A stretch of 64,000 nucleotides of DNA from Gracilibacillus orientalis (GTDB lineage Bacteria; Bacillota; Bacilli; Bacillales; Amphibacillaceae): NCBI RefSeq assembly GCF_900114645.1, contig NZ_FOTR01000009.1, forward strand, positions 1 through 64,000, written 5' to 3'. The notes under the pieces were generated by a model. It was not told where the DNA came from. It searched no databases and saw only the letters and a list, made by a program, of their open reading frames with translations. Made by a program: the position numbers and the translations under genes. Of this stretch, positions 20,440-29,392 are shown piece by piece; position 1 is the first letter of the stretch; every line of letters begins with the position of its first letter.

Positions 20440-22527
20440 TTACTCTATCCCTCCATCCCAAATTGTTTGGTACTGATAGGTTTTATTTTCGTTGGTTTGA
20501 ATAGTTATGTTGGCAATATATTGATCGTTTAGTTGGTTTTGCTGTTCAATCTCTCCTTCAATAACTCCAGGTTTGAGGTCTTTTCGCTCGACTAAGGTAG
20601 TGACAAATGCGAATGTTTTGGCATCGTACAGGTCTATCGTTAGTTTTTCGGCTTTTTCTACTAAATATAATTGATAGTGATATCTATCCTCAAGTGGTGT
20701 GATGGTTAATTCTAAGCCCATTGCTTTAGGTATATCATGCGCCTCTGTTAAAAACATATATGGTAGAGGGGTATCATTTAAATATAGATAGCCTTGTTTG
20801 ATCCCCTCTTCCATTTGAGCAGATCTGATTGTTGCTTTTACTTTGATTTCTTTCTTTTCGCCTGGCTGTAGGGTGAAGCTTTTCGGTAGTTGAAAACGAA
20901 TCTCTTGTTCTTGTTTTGGTAATTCAAAGGCATATTGCTTCGTTTGATTAGAGATATTTTCTACGGTAAGCTTACTTACTTTTTGCTCACTGTTATCTGT
21001 TATTTTACCGAATTCCAACAGGGACTGATGTATTAATGTATCAGTTTCTAGAGCTGCTTTCGGGTTAATTTTGCCTGCTCCTTGTTCTGTTGGCAGGAAG
21101 CTTTCAAAAGGATCTGCCGTTGTAAGAATGGCTGCTTTTAATTGAGCTGGCGTCCAATCCGGATGGGCTTCTTTTAGCAACGCCATTACCCCTGCCACGT
21201 GTGGTGCTGCCATACTTGTTCCGCTTAATGCCTGATATCCACCTGGTACGGTGCTTAGAATACTGGCACCTGGCGCAACCACTTCCGGTTTTATTGCCCA
21301 ATTAACGGTAACTGGTCCTCGTGAACTGAATTCTGTTACTGTATCTTGAATCTCTTCATAATCAATTGATAAATATCCCGGATTATCTTTTAGCCATTCT
21401 CCGTCCTTTTGGCTAATCGCTGCAACTGGAATCGAAATATTCGGATCTACTGCACCTTGAAAAACTCCTTCTTCTTCATTGTTCGCGATCAATAGTGCCG
21501 CTGCTCCCTTTTCCTCTGCTTTTAAAGCTAATTGTGCAAAAGGTATCTCACCCCGATCCATAATCAAAATCGTATCATGTGTGATTTTTTCCTGATTTTC
21601 TGTTACCTCGAGGTCACGAGGGAAATCCCAATTAGGAGAGCCTTGTAGCGGTGTCATCTCCATTTTTTTGTCATGAAATCGATCGTACAAAAAAGGCCGT
21701 TCTAACTTAGGAGTCGATGCTCCGACTGAAATGACTTGATTGGCTGTTGCAGGGGAACCGACCGTCCATAAATCAGGTCCTGTATTACCATTGGCGATAA
21801 CCACTGTGACCCCTTGCTTTGTCGCTCGATTTACTGCGACACTTGTCGGCCAATCCGGACCATTGATCGTATTCCCTAATGAAAGATTGATGATATCCAT
21901 CCCATCTTTTACTGCCTTTTCGATAGCCGCCATCACCTGTATTGATGTCCCGGTTCCGCCTGGCCCTAGTGCGCGGTAAGCATACAATTCTGCATCTGGT
22001 GCAACTCCTTTCATCTGACCGTTCGCACCTATTACACCTGCGACATGAGAGCCATGCATAGTAGGCATGCCTTGTTCGGGTATAGTTTCCATTGGTTCAT
22101 CATCAAATTCTATAAGGTCATATCCACCTTTGTAATTTGCTCGCAAATCAGGATGCGTATAATCTATTCCTGTATCAACAATTCCCACTTTGACACCTTT
22201 TCCTGTATAAGGTAGCTGCTCTGGTATTAAAAAAGGAATGCTTTCATTGATGTTTGGCTGTTTTATTTGTGTTTGATATTCTTGAACGGAATAGGTTTGT
22301 TGAAAGTTTGTTCGTCTTTTGATTTTTTCGAGGTTGTGTTGATCAGTTTTGATCGCAACGCCATTGAAGATCGTGTCATAAACAGCAAGGATCTCTACGT
22401 TAGGATGGTATGTTTCTATTTCTTCGGCGAACTCATGCGGATCATCTTCTACTTCAATAATAAAGGAGTATTCAGTTGGAACTGCACTTGCTGCAGTAAA
22501 TAAGAAAAGGGATAAGATCAATGACAC
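20440..22527 (-). CDS. Secreted subtilisin-like serine protease, Vpr type
   Basis: A 695-residue S8 peptidase. It has a short N-terminal hydrophobic signal (SLILSLFLFTAASA), an inhibitor I9-like prodomain (about 20-85) and a subtilase domain with Asp in VGIVDTGIDYTHP, His in MHGSHVAGVIGA and Ser in LSGTSMAAPHVAGVMALL. A PA (protease-associated) insertion lies between His and Ser (ALKAEEKGAAALLIANNEEEG), and a C-terminal Fn3-like domain follows. This order matches B. subtilis Vpr, a minor extracellular protease. The GTG at 22527 is preferred (AAGGAG 8 bases upstream); the GTG three codons earlier overlaps that site. The signal lacks the usual N-terminal basic residues. No cell-wall anchor is seen. 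Confidence 0.9.
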   Translation of the reverse strand: MSLILSLFLFTAASAVPTEYSFIIEVEDDPHEFAEEIETYHPNVEILAVYDTIFNGVAIKTDQHNLEKIKRRTNFQQTYSVQEYQTQIKQPNINESIPFLIPEQLPYTGKGVKVGIVDTGIDYTHPDLRANYKGGYDLIEFDDEPMETIPEQGMPTMHGSHVAGVIGANGQMKGVAPDAELYAYRALGPGGTGTSIQVMAAIEKAVKDGMDIINLSLGNTINGPDWPTSVAVNRATKQGVTVVIANGNTGPDLWTVGSPATANQVISVGASTPKLERPFLYDRFHDKKMEMTPLQGSPNWDFPRDLEVTENQEKITHDTILIMDRGEIPFAQLALKAEEKGAAALLIANNEEEGVFQGAVDPNISIPVAAISQKDGEWLKDNPGYLSIDYEEIQDTVTEFSSRGPVTVNWAIKPEVVAPGASILSTVPGGYQALSGTSMAAPHVAGVMALLKEAHPDWTPAQLKAAILTTADPFESFLPTEQGAGKINPKAALETDTLIHQSLLEFGKITDNSEQKVSKLTVENISNQTKQYAFELPKQEQEIRFQLPKSFTLQPGEKKEIKVKATIRSAQMEEGIKQGYLYLNDTPLPYMFLTEAHDIPKAMGLELTITPLEDRYHYQLYLVEKAEKLTIDLYDAKTFAFVTTLVERKDLKPGVIEGEIEQQNQLNDQYIANITIQTNENKTYQYQTIWDGGIE

Positions 22528-22628
22528 TAGAAGCACTCCTTTTTTTGTTGATAGGAGTTATTGTTTACGATTGTAAGAGAAGATATGTATGAAAAAGTTG
22601 GATGTGGCTTGCGTGGTTAACTGGCGTA

Positions 22629-22662
22629 GGTGAAAGATAATTGCTGTCTCTTATCTTTCACC
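22629..22662. terminator. Stem-loop downstream of rpiA
   Basis: GGTGAAAGATAA and TTATCTTTCACC form a perfect 12-bp stem with a 10-base loop about 35 bases after rpiA. No U run follows on the minus strand, so termination is uncertain. Confidence 0.5.
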
Positions 22663-22696
22663 AGATGGATTAGATTTTTCTCTCTGATGGCGAATT

Positions 22697-23365
22697 TTAT
22701 TTATACAAGATGTCTACACTACTATCTCTTTTTCCTACCACGATTGTATCAGCCAAATGAACAAAAAGACCATTTTCAACTACTCCAGGAATCATATTTA
22801 ATCTAGTATTCAATTTGACAGCATCATCTATCTTTTCAAAATAGCAATCGAATATATAGTTTCCATTATCTGTGACAAAAGGAGAATTATTTTTAGTACG
22901 CAATTCAGGTTTGCAACCTAATGTACTTATCTGTTTACTTGTGACTTCCCAACCAAATTGTACAATTTCAACAGGTAATGGAAATTCACCCAAATTAGGA
23001 ACGTATTTTGTTTCATCAATAACTATAATGGAACTTTTCGAAATCGATGCTACCATTTTTTCACGCAATAAAGCTCCTCCACCGCCTTTTATGAGTTCAA
23101 AATTCGGATTGACTTCATCAGCGCCATCTATCGTTAAATCTATTTGATTGATGGAAGAGAAACTTACCAACGGAATTCCTAATTCTTTTGCAAGTTTTTC
23201 AGTGCTTTTAGAAGTAGGTACCCCTTTAATATCAAGCCCTTTTTTTACCAGTTCACCTAGTTTTAAAATTGACCAATATACGGTTGAACCAGTTCCAAGA
23301 CCCAAGATCATTCCATCTTTGACAGATTCAACAGCTTTTTCTCCTGCAAGCTTTTTACCATCCAT
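22697..23365 (-). CDS. rpiA: Ribose-5-phosphate isomerase A
   Basis: A 222-residue enzyme interconverting ribose 5-phosphate and ribulose 5-phosphate. Signatures are LGLGTGSTVYWSI (phosphate loop), TIDGADEVNPNFELIKGGGGALLREKMVA (catalytic Asp, Glu and Lys) and DETKYVPNLGEFPLPVEIV. It stands alone between the subtilase and upp. The window also contains two RpiB-type isomerases (26.3 and 47.2 kb). B. subtilis relies on RpiB, so RpiA looks like an extra enzyme, and transfer is possible. Confidence 0.95.
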   Translation of the reverse strand: MDGKKLAGEKAVESVKDGMILGLGTGSTVYWSILKLGELVKKGLDIKGVPTSKSTEKLAKELGIPLVSFSSINQIDLTIDGADEVNPNFELIKGGGGALLREKMVASISKSSIIVIDETKYVPNLGEFPLPVEIVQFGWEVTSKQISTLGCKPELRTKNNSPFVTDNGNYIFDCYFEKIDDAVKLNTRLNMIPGVVENGLFVHLADTIVVGKRDSSVDILYK

Positions 23366-23456
23366 ATTAACACCTCACCTAGACATGTATTGTTACATTT
23401 ATTAAGTGGACATCTAGTTCGTTATTTCCTTAAACTCCTAAGAAATCCAACTTACA

Positions 23457-23484
23457 AAAAAGGAATGCACACCGCATTCCTTTT
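23457..23484. terminator. Terminator of upp
   Basis: AGGAATGC and GCATTCCT pair around ACACC, flanked by A and T runs, 15 bases after the upp stop. Confidence 0.88.
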
Positions 23485-23498
23485 CCATGGTATTTATT

Positions 23499-24128
23499 TT
23501 ATTTTGTTCCGAATAGGCGGTCTCCAGCATCTCCGAGACCTGGGATAATATATCCTTTTTCATTCAACTTCTCGTCTAGTGCTCCAAGATAAATATCAAC
23601 ATCAGGGTGATCTTTTTGAATGACTTCTACCCCTTCTGGTGCTGCGAGCAAGCACATTAATTTAATGTTAGTTGCTCCACGTTTTTTTAAGGAATGAATA
23701 GCATCGTTGGCAGATCCACCAGTTGCCAGCATTGGATCTACTACGATTAATTCACGCTCTTCGATATCAGAAGGTAATTTAATATAATATTCGACAGGCT
23801 TTAATGTTTCTGGATCACGATAAAGACCAACATGTCCAACTTTAGCAGCAGGAATAAGTGATAACATTCCATCTACCATACCTAATCCCGCTCTTAAAAT
23901 AGGAATAATCCCCATTTTCTTACCGCTCAATACTTTCGTTGTAGCAGTTGTGACTGGTGTTTCAATAGTTTTCTCTTCAAGTGGAAGATCTCTCGTTATT
24001 TCAAAAGCCATTAATGTCGATACTTCATCTACTAAAGCACGGAATTCCTTCGTCCCAGTATTTTTATTACGTATGTACGTCAATTTGTGCTGAATTAACG
24101 GATGATCTAAAACAAACACATTACTCAT
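23499..24128 (-). CDS. upp: Uracil phosphoribosyltransferase
   Basis: A 209-residue pyrimidine salvage enzyme that makes UMP from uracil and PRPP. The PRPP loop [13 protein letters not shown] and the C-terminal uracil-binding [17 protein letters not shown] are intact. The ATG at 24128 is chosen because [19 protein letters not shown] is the family N-terminus and GGAGAG lies upstream. The frame extends to 24176, but those residues have no homology to the family. It is downstream of glyA, as in B. subtilis. Confidence 0.96.
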   Translation of the reverse strand: MSNVFVLDHPLIQHKLTYIRNKNTGTKEFRALVDEVSTLMAFEITRDLPLEEKTIETPVTTATTKVLSGKKMGIIPILRAGLGMVDGMLSLIPAAKVGHVGLYRDPETLKPVEYYIKLPSDIEERELIVVDPMLATGGSANDAIHSLKKRGATNIKLMCLLAAPEGVEVIQKDHPDVDIYLGALDEKLNEKGYIIPGLGDAGDRLFGTK

Positions 24129-24325
24129 GAGGAATACTCTCCTTTTTTTACAAATTATTATCCCAAAAAACCACAATATTCATCCTTAAAATTGTACAGA
24201 AAAACAAACAAGCATGCAAGCATATTTGAGAAAAGCATAAGGAAGAGAAAAAAGGGCTAGTACTTTTTCTTGTTATATCGGGCGCTTTTTAGCATTTATC
24301 GGGCACTTTCGCATAAGACGAAAAA

Positions 24326-24360
24326 AGCCAGACTCAATCCAAATGAGATTAAGCCTAGCT
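24326..24360 (-). terminator. Terminator of glyA
   Basis: On the minus strand AGCTAGGCTTAATC and GATTGAGTCTGGCT pair over 14 positions (three G-U) around 7 bases, followed by TTTTTTCG. It lies just past the glyA stop. Confidence 0.85.
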
Positions 24361-24367
24361 TTTTGTA

Positions 24368-25603
24368 TTATTGATATAATGGGAATTTCGCTGTTAAAGC
24401 TTCAACGCGTTCGCGAGCTTCTTTTAATGTTGCTTCGTCTTCCGGGTTTTTCAATGTTAGAGCAATGATTTTTGCTACTTCTTCCATTTCTGCTTCACCA
24501 AAGCCACGTGATGTTACTGCTGCCGTACCAATACGGATACCGCTAGTTACAAACGGACTTTCCGGATCAAAAGGAATCGTGTTTTTATTTGTGGTGATAC
24601 CTACTTCGTCCAATGCTGCTTCTGCAACTTTACCAGTTAAGTTTAATCCGCGGACATCTAATAATACCAAATGGTTGTCTGTGCCACCAGATACGGTGCG
24701 AACACCTTCTGATTCTAAAACTTCCCCGAATTTCTTTGCATTTTTAATAATATTTTGAGCGTACTCTATGAAAGATGGCTGTAATGCTTCTTTTAGTGAT
24801 ACTGCTTTTGCTGCGATCACGTGCATTAACGGACCACCTTGCATACCTGGGAATACTGTTTTATCAATTTTCTTAGCAAATTCTTCTTTACATAACACCA
24901 TACCACCACGTGGACCACGTAAAGTTTTATGCGTTGTTGTTGTGACGAAATGTGCATGTGGTACTGGATCTGAATGTAAACCTGCTGCCACAAGTCCTGC
25001 AATGTGTGCCATGTCTACCATAAGATATGCGCCCACTTCATCAGCAATTTCACGGAATTTCGCAAAATCAATCTGACGTGGATAGGCACTCGCTCCTGCT
25101 ACAATCAATTTAGGTTGTGCTTCTTTCGCCTTTGCCAATACATCCTCATAATCGATTTGTTCGGATTCCTGATCCACACCATAGTCAACAAAATCGAATA
25201 GTTTACCACTAAAGTTAACCGGACTTCCGTGTGTTAAGTGCCCTCCGTGACTTAAGTTCATTCCGAGTACCTTGTCACCTGGCTCTAAAATAGTAAAATA
25301 AACTGCCATGTTTGCCTGTGCACCAGAGTGTGGCTGAACATTGACATGCTCTGCACCGAACAGCTCTTTAGCACGATTGCGCGCTAAATCTTCTGCAACA
25401 TCAACATGCTCACATCCACCGTAGTAGCGGCGACCTGGGTAACCTTCTGCATACTTATTGGTTAATACAGAGCCTTGTGCTTCCATTACTGCCTCTGAAA
25501 CAAAGTTTTCTGAAGCAATCAACTCTATCTTATCATTTTGGCGCTTTCTTTCATCTTCCATCGCTTGAAAAATTTCTGCATCAAAATCTTTAACGTGATC
25601 CAT
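24368..25603 (-). CDS. glyA: Serine hydroxymethyltransferase
   Basis: A 411-residue PLP enzyme converting serine plus tetrahydrofolate to glycine and methylene-tetrahydrofolate, the main source of one-carbon units. The PLP Lys is in [15 protein letters not shown] (about residue 226), and the N-terminal [14 protein letters not shown] and [15 protein letters not shown] are invariant. AGGGGGAGC precedes the ATG. The leader contains two mutually exclusive hairpins (25704-25767). It lies downstream of ywlG as in B. subtilis. Confidence 0.97.
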   Translation of the reverse strand: MDHVKDFDAEIFQAMEDERKRQNDKIELIASENFVSEAVMEAQGSVLTNKYAEGYPGRRYYGGCEHVDVAEDLARNRAKELFGAEHVNVQPHSGAQANMAVYFTILEPGDKVLGMNLSHGGHLTHGSPVNFSGKLFDFVDYGVDQESEQIDYEDVLAKAKEAQPKLIVAGASAYPRQIDFAKFREIADEVGAYLMVDMAHIAGLVAAGLHSDPVPHAHFVTTTTHKTLRGPRGGMVLCKEEFAKKIDKTVFPGMQGGPLMHVIAAKAVSLKEALQPSFIEYAQNIIKNAKKFGEVLESEGVRTVSGGTDNHLVLLDVRGLNLTGKVAEAALDEVGITTNKNTIPFDPESPFVTSGIRIGTAAVTSRGFGEAEMEEVAKIIALTLKNPEDEATLKEARERVEALTAKFPLYQ

Positions 25604-25703
25604 TTTTGCTCCCCCTAATATTTTTTGGTAGTTTTTTTCACATTATTCGTTATTTAGTTGATCTTATTCTAAAATAACATCATTTTTCAAATAATTCTAT
25701 ACT

Positions 25704-25767
25704 TTTTCACGAATAAAAACAAGAAAATATGCACCTTTTATTCGTGAAAATAAAAAAGTGCATATTT
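25704..25767 (-). promoter_or_regulatory. Overlapping hairpins between ywlG and glyA (terminator with alternative stem)
   Basis: Hairpin 1 (25725-25767): AAATATGCAC and GTGCATATTT extended by a T/A-rich stem. On the minus strand it is followed by TTTTCTTGTTTTT, so it looks like the ywlG terminator. Hairpin 2 pairs 25736-25750 (TTTTATTCGTGAAAA) perfectly with 25704-25718 (TTTTCACGAATAAAA). Both use the segment 25736-25750, so they cannot form together, which is the layout of an attenuator/antiterminator. It could also simply be a terminator with a chance second palindrome. Confidence 0.55.
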
Positions 25768-25777
25768 AACTTATTAG

Positions 25778-26323
25778 TTATTCCGGATATACTGCTCTTG
25801 GACCACCAATTAATCTTGGTCTTGTTCGCGCATTGGTTGTTCTTGCACGACCGACGTAACGCTTTTCCATTCGAAGTGGTATTGCTACAGGTTTGAGTTG
25901 CATACCAATCATTGTTTCACCAATGTCAATGCCGGCGTCTGCTTGAATCGACTCAACCACTACCGCATCCTCTAAATGATCATAGGCGTATGCTGCCATG
26001 GATCCGCCAGCTTTACGAACCGGTCTAACCGATACTTCGTCAAGATTACGTTCACGCCTTATTTTCTTTTCTAACACGATTGCTCTATTTAAGTGTTCAC
26101 AGCATTGAAAGCATAAATGAACGCCTGTTTTTTCTTGTAAGCGGCTTAATTCCTGAAAAATCATGGCTGCTACATCTTCACTGCCTGCTGTACCGATACG
26201 TTCGCCTACTACTTCACTCGTCGAACAACCGACAACAAAGAGGTCACCTTCTGAAAGGAGTTCTAATGAAATCCACTCATCCACAATTGTCTTTAGATCT
26301 AATCCCCATTGATCCAATTTCAT
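25778..26323 (-). CDS. ywlG: YwlG family protein (TIGR01440/UPF0340)
   Basis: A 181-residue conserved protein of unknown function. Visible family blocks are VVGCSTSEVVGERIGTAGSEDVA, HLCFQCCEHLNRAIVLE and ADAGIDIGETMIGMQLKPVAIPLR. It contains a CC pair but no recognised catalytic motif. It lies between rpiB (19 bp upstream) and glyA, the same order as in B. subtilis, and is probably co-transcribed with rpiB. Confidence 0.92.
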   Translation of the reverse strand: MKLDQWGLDLKTIVDEWISLELLSEGDLFVVGCSTSEVVGERIGTAGSEDVAAMIFQELSRLQEKTGVHLCFQCCEHLNRAIVLEKKIRRERNLDEVSVRPVRKAGGSMAAYAYDHLEDAVVVESIQADAGIDIGETMIGMQLKPVAIPLRMEKRYVGRARTTNARTRPRLIGGPRAVYPE

Positions 26324-26342
26324 GGATTTGCCCCTCTCTCTT

Positions 26343-26783
26343 TTATTTATTCTCGTAATCTGTTAATTTTCCGACACGATTCGCGTGACGACCGCCCTGG
26401 AAGTCTGTACCTAACCATTCTTTAACGATTTCTCTTGCCAGACCAGCTCCAATGACACGTTCCCCCATTGTAATCATGTTCGAATCATTATGCTCGCGAG
26501 TTGCTTTTGCACTAAATACATCATGTACAAGTGCGGCACGAATCCCTTTTACTTTATTCGCTGCAATAGACATGCCAATACCAGTTCCGCAAATCAAAAT
26601 ACCACGATCAAATTCTCCACTTGCTACCCGTTCCGCTGCCGGAATTCCGTAATCCGGGTAATCAACAGAATCTGCACAATTACAGCCAATATCTTCAAAT
26701 TCAATGTTTAATTCTTCTAATAGAGATATAATTTCCTTAGATAAATGAATTCCGCCATGATCGGATGCTAAAATTACTTTCAT
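26343..26783 (-). CDS. rpiB: Ribose-5-phosphate isomerase B (YwlF type)
   Basis: A 146-residue LacAB/RpiB-family isomerase. ILASDHGGIHLSKEI, VDYPDYG, the catalytic Cys in LICGTGIGMSIAANK and HDVFSAKATREHNDSN are intact. This is the housekeeping copy (B. subtilis ywlF position), followed directly by ywlG. AAAGGAG lies upstream. Confidence 0.95.
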   Translation of the reverse strand: MKVILASDHGGIHLSKEIISLLEELNIEFEDIGCNCADSVDYPDYGIPAAERVASGEFDRGILICGTGIGMSIAANKVKGIRAALVHDVFSAKATREHNDSNMITMGERVIGAGLAREIVKEWLGTDFQGGRHANRVGKLTDYENK

Positions 26784-26817
26784 AGCAATAAATGCTCCTT
26801 TTTTGGTAATGTGTTGT

Positions 26818-28119
26818 TTAGCTTAGCTTAAATTGCTCGATCTTTATTTTCAAGTTTTGTGCTTGTTGTTCCAGCGAAACCGCCAATTCTTCTAAATTTT
26901 CGGCAAAATTTGCCTGTTCTTCAACAGTTGCACGCATTTCTTGTGCACCAGCAGATGTTTCTTCCGCAATGGCTGCAACATTTTGTGATTTCGCCTGTGT
27001 TGCTTCAATTTCTTGTAATTGATTGTCAACGAGTTGTGATATTTCTCCGATAGCGGAGGCTACCTGATGGACCGAGCTAGACATGTTATCAATAACTTTG
27101 TTTGTTTGCTCGCCATTTTTTACTTCTCCTCGTGTTTCATCAACTTGCGTGCGCATATTAACCACTACCAGTTCAACATCTTTTTGCATATCTTGAATTA
27201 AGTTAGAGATCGTTTGCACAGCGTCGGAACTTTGATCCGCTAATTTTCTCACTTCTTCGGCAACAACTGCAAACCCTTTTCCTTCTTCCCCAGCACGAGA
27301 TGCCTCAATGGATGCATTCAACGCTAAAAGGTTAGTTTGTTCACTGATATTTCCTACAAGAGAGATAACATTTTCGACTTCTTTCGCTTTCTGGGATAAT
27401 CGATTCACGTCATGAAGCGCGTGATCCTGATTATCTGCCAACTGGGTAATGCCTGTGAGTAATTGACTGATGACATCCTTGGATTCATTTAACTGCTGAA
27501 CCATCTCATTTGATTTAGTCTGTGAATCTTCTGCTTTTTGATCTACTTGCGTGGCAAGACGCGTGGAATTCTCCACCGCTTCAGCTGTTTGTTGAATAGC
27601 GTCTGACGTTTCCGCCGACCCCGTCGAAATTTGACCTATTGTGTCTTCTAAGACATTTGTTTGTTGTTTTGATGTAGATGCCGCATCTTTCATTTTATGT
27701 ACGGATTGAGACGTTTCAGTCGCATGCTGATCAATTTCTGTTAGAACTGTTTTCAAATGGTGAACCATTTTTTGAAAGGCTACCGTTAAGGCACCGATTT
27801 CGTCTTCTGTTGTTTTTGGTGATTCAATTTCCTGATTTAAGTCACCATCTGCCACTTTTGTTGCAATACTTTTCAAGCGATTAAGTGATTTCGTAATCAA
27901 TCCTGCTGCGGCAAAGGCTAAAATACCTGACCAAATAATCCCCAATAATAATGTACCGAGTACATACCATAATTCTGATATTTGAATATATGGTCGGATC
28001 AATTCTTGTAAAAAATAAATAAAAAATCCACTAGTGGTATAGGTAATAATTGCTAGTAAAGTAGTAAATACCACTAGCTTAACTCTAAGACTTACCCCTT
28101 TTTTTGTTTTTCCTTCCAT
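26818..28119 (-). CDS. Methyl-accepting chemotaxis protein without an evident sensor domain
   Basis: A 433-residue chemoreceptor. Two membrane helices lie close together (about residues 13-35 and 46-70) with only some 10 residues between them. A HAMP domain follows (about 70-122, containing [16 protein letters not shown]), then a long signalling coiled coil whose tip is [37 protein letters not shown] (hairpin for CheA/CheW). With no extracellular ligand domain, it may sense membrane state or work with other receptors. It sits between rpiB and ywlE, where B. subtilis has no chemoreceptor. Confidence 0.93.
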   Translation of the reverse strand: MEGKTKKGVSLRVKLVVFTTLLAIITYTTSGFFIYFLQELIRPYIQISELWYVLGTLLLGIIWSGILAFAAAGLITKSLNRLKSIATKVADGDLNQEIESPKTTEDEIGALTVAFQKMVHHLKTVLTEIDQHATETSQSVHKMKDAASTSKQQTNVLEDTIGQISTGSAETSDAIQQTAEAVENSTRLATQVDQKAEDSQTKSNEMVQQLNESKDVISQLLTGITQLADNQDHALHDVNRLSQKAKEVENVISLVGNISEQTNLLALNASIEASRAGEEGKGFAVVAEEVRKLADQSSDAVQTISNLIQDMQKDVELVVVNMRTQVDETRGEVKNGEQTNKVIDNMSSSVHQVASAIGEISQLVDNQLQEIEATQAKSQNVAAIAEETSAGAQEMRATVEEQANFAENLEELAVSLEQQAQNLKIKIEQFKLS

Positions 28120-28148
28120 TTGACGTCCTCCTCAAGAAACATGACTTT

Positions 28149-28709
28149 TTACTTATCTTTATTCTCTATCTTTTTGACTGATAGTGCAAGATAATTATCT
28201 AATTCTTGATAAGTTTTTTGATAAGTCATGTGATTTCCGCCAAACGGATCGATAATATCAACGTTTTGAACAACTTCTTCTAATTGATTAATTTGATCTA
28301 TTAATTTTGAACTAATTTTATTACCTGCTAATTTTTCTTCTTCTAACCGTGCATATGATTCTTTTAGCTTATTCCAGGCATGTTCATACTGGGGATCAGC
28401 ATACTCTTTTAGGGTTAAGATTTTACCTGTATCTGCTGGATAACTTTGTTTCAACAGGTCTCGATGATTTTGAGTCATGGTGAGAACTAGATCTGCCCAT
28501 TTTATCAAATCTTCTGTAACAGGTTGGGACTTATGTTCACATGAGATCCCTTGCTGCTTCAATACCTCACTTGTTCCCGTTGAAGCTGGCATACCTACAC
28601 CTGCAAATATCCCGGCAGATTGAGCGTGATGATCTGACCTATGTTCAAATATCGCTTGAGCCATTGGACTGCGACATGTATTACCTGTACAAACGAACAA
28701 TATATTCAT
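28149..28709 (-). CDS. ywlE: Low-molecular-weight protein arginine phosphatase YwlE with a helical insertion
   Basis: A 186-residue LMW-phosphatase that removes phosphate from arginine residues placed by McsB, controlling CtsR and ClpCP targeting. The active loop FVCTGNTCRSPMA has Cys7, Arg13 and Thr11, the residue linked to phospho-arginine selectivity. The general acid is in DPFGG (Asp154). The family is usually about 150 residues; here about 40 charged, helical residues (about 105-150) are inserted between LKEY and DPFGG. GGAGG lies 11 bases before the ATG at 28709; the upstream ATG at 28727 precedes this site. Confidence 0.9.
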   Translation of the reverse strand: MNILFVCTGNTCRSPMAQAIFEHRSDHHAQSAGIFAGVGMPASTGTSEVLKQQGISCEHKSQPVTEDLIKWADLVLTMTQNHRDLLKQSYPADTGKILTLKEYADPQYEHAWNKLKESYARLEEEKLAGNKISSKLIDQINQLEEVVQNVDIIDPFGGNHMTYQKTYQELDNYLALSVKKIENKDK

Positions 28710-28760
28710 GTATGTGCTTGCCTCCATTTTTATGATACTACTACTTATTATATCACATTA

Positions 28761-29309
28761 TCAGATTAGCACATGCAGACCAAAACCAAAGAGAATAACT
28801 CCCCCCAACAGTTCACTGTACGTACCTAATAAATGATTGGTTCTCCGGCCAATTAGTAATGCTAGCCATGTTAATACCGTACTAAAAAGACCAAACATTA
28901 AAATAGCAAATACTGTTGCCACCCCTGAAAGGCCAAGTGATAATCCTATCGAAAAACTATCCAGACTTACACTAAAAGCAAACATGATTAAGCCAAAGCC
29001 AACTGGTGCTAATATTTGTGTATCTTTTTGCCAAAAGGTTTGAAGTATCATTTGACAACCTATCGCACATAATAATAATCCCGCAGCCAGAATAGCAATT
29101 CCTTCTATTTTATTGGATAATATGGAGCCTAACAGTAATCCAATGAAAGGCATGATCATGTGAAAAATACCAACTACAAGTCCGATCAAACATATTCGTT
29201 TCAAGCGGATTGCTTGCATACCAATTCCCAATCCAACGGAAAAGGCATCCATTCCTAACGCAAATGCCATACATATAATGGATACAACCTCTCCTATTGA
29301 TGCCACCAT
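28761..29309 (-). CDS. mntP: Manganese efflux pump MntP (YwlD)
   Basis: A 182-residue inner-membrane protein of six helices. It has the repeated MntP motifs ALGMDAFSVGLGIGMQ and SVSLDSFSIGLSLGL (acidic residues in helices 1 and 4) and exports Mn2+. The ATG at 29309 is chosen because GAAGGGGG lies about 8 bases before it. The frame extends 21 codons further across repeat-like GGGACAAGGGG sequence with no family similarity. It lies between tsaC and ywlE as in B. subtilis. No yybP-ykoY riboswitch is visible upstream. Confidence 0.92.
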   Translation of the reverse strand: MVASIGEVVSIICMAFALGMDAFSVGLGIGMQAIRLKRICLIGLVVGIFHMIMPFIGLLLGSILSNKIEGIAILAAGLLLCAIGCQMILQTFWQKDTQILAPVGFGLIMFAFSVSLDSFSIGLSLGLSGVATVFAILMFGLFSTVLTWLALLIGRRTNHLLGTYSELLGGVILFGFGLHVLI

Positions 29310-29344
29310 AAAAAAACCCCCTTCGCCCTCGAACAAAACAGGTC

Positions 29345-29369
29345 GGACAAGTCCCCTGTCCCCTTGTCC
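29345..29369. repeat. GGACAAG foldback upstream of mntP
   Basis: GGACAAG and CTTGTCC enclose a core rich in GGGGACAGGGG. It is related in style to the foldback at 13335-13353. It lies between tsaC and mntP and displaces the apparent mntP leader. Confidence 0.5.
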
Positions 29370-29392
29370 CATTCTTATGCGTAGGGATATGG

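Noticed and set aside
25604-25777. PurR box pair upstream of glyA
   Set aside because: The inverted CACGAA / TTCGTG elements are 27 bases apart and lack the CCGAAC core. The alternative hairpin reading fits better.
29310-29392. Manganese riboswitch (yybP-ykoY) before mntP
   Set aside because: The gap is short and filled with a GGACAAG foldback. None of the conserved riboswitch loops is visible.
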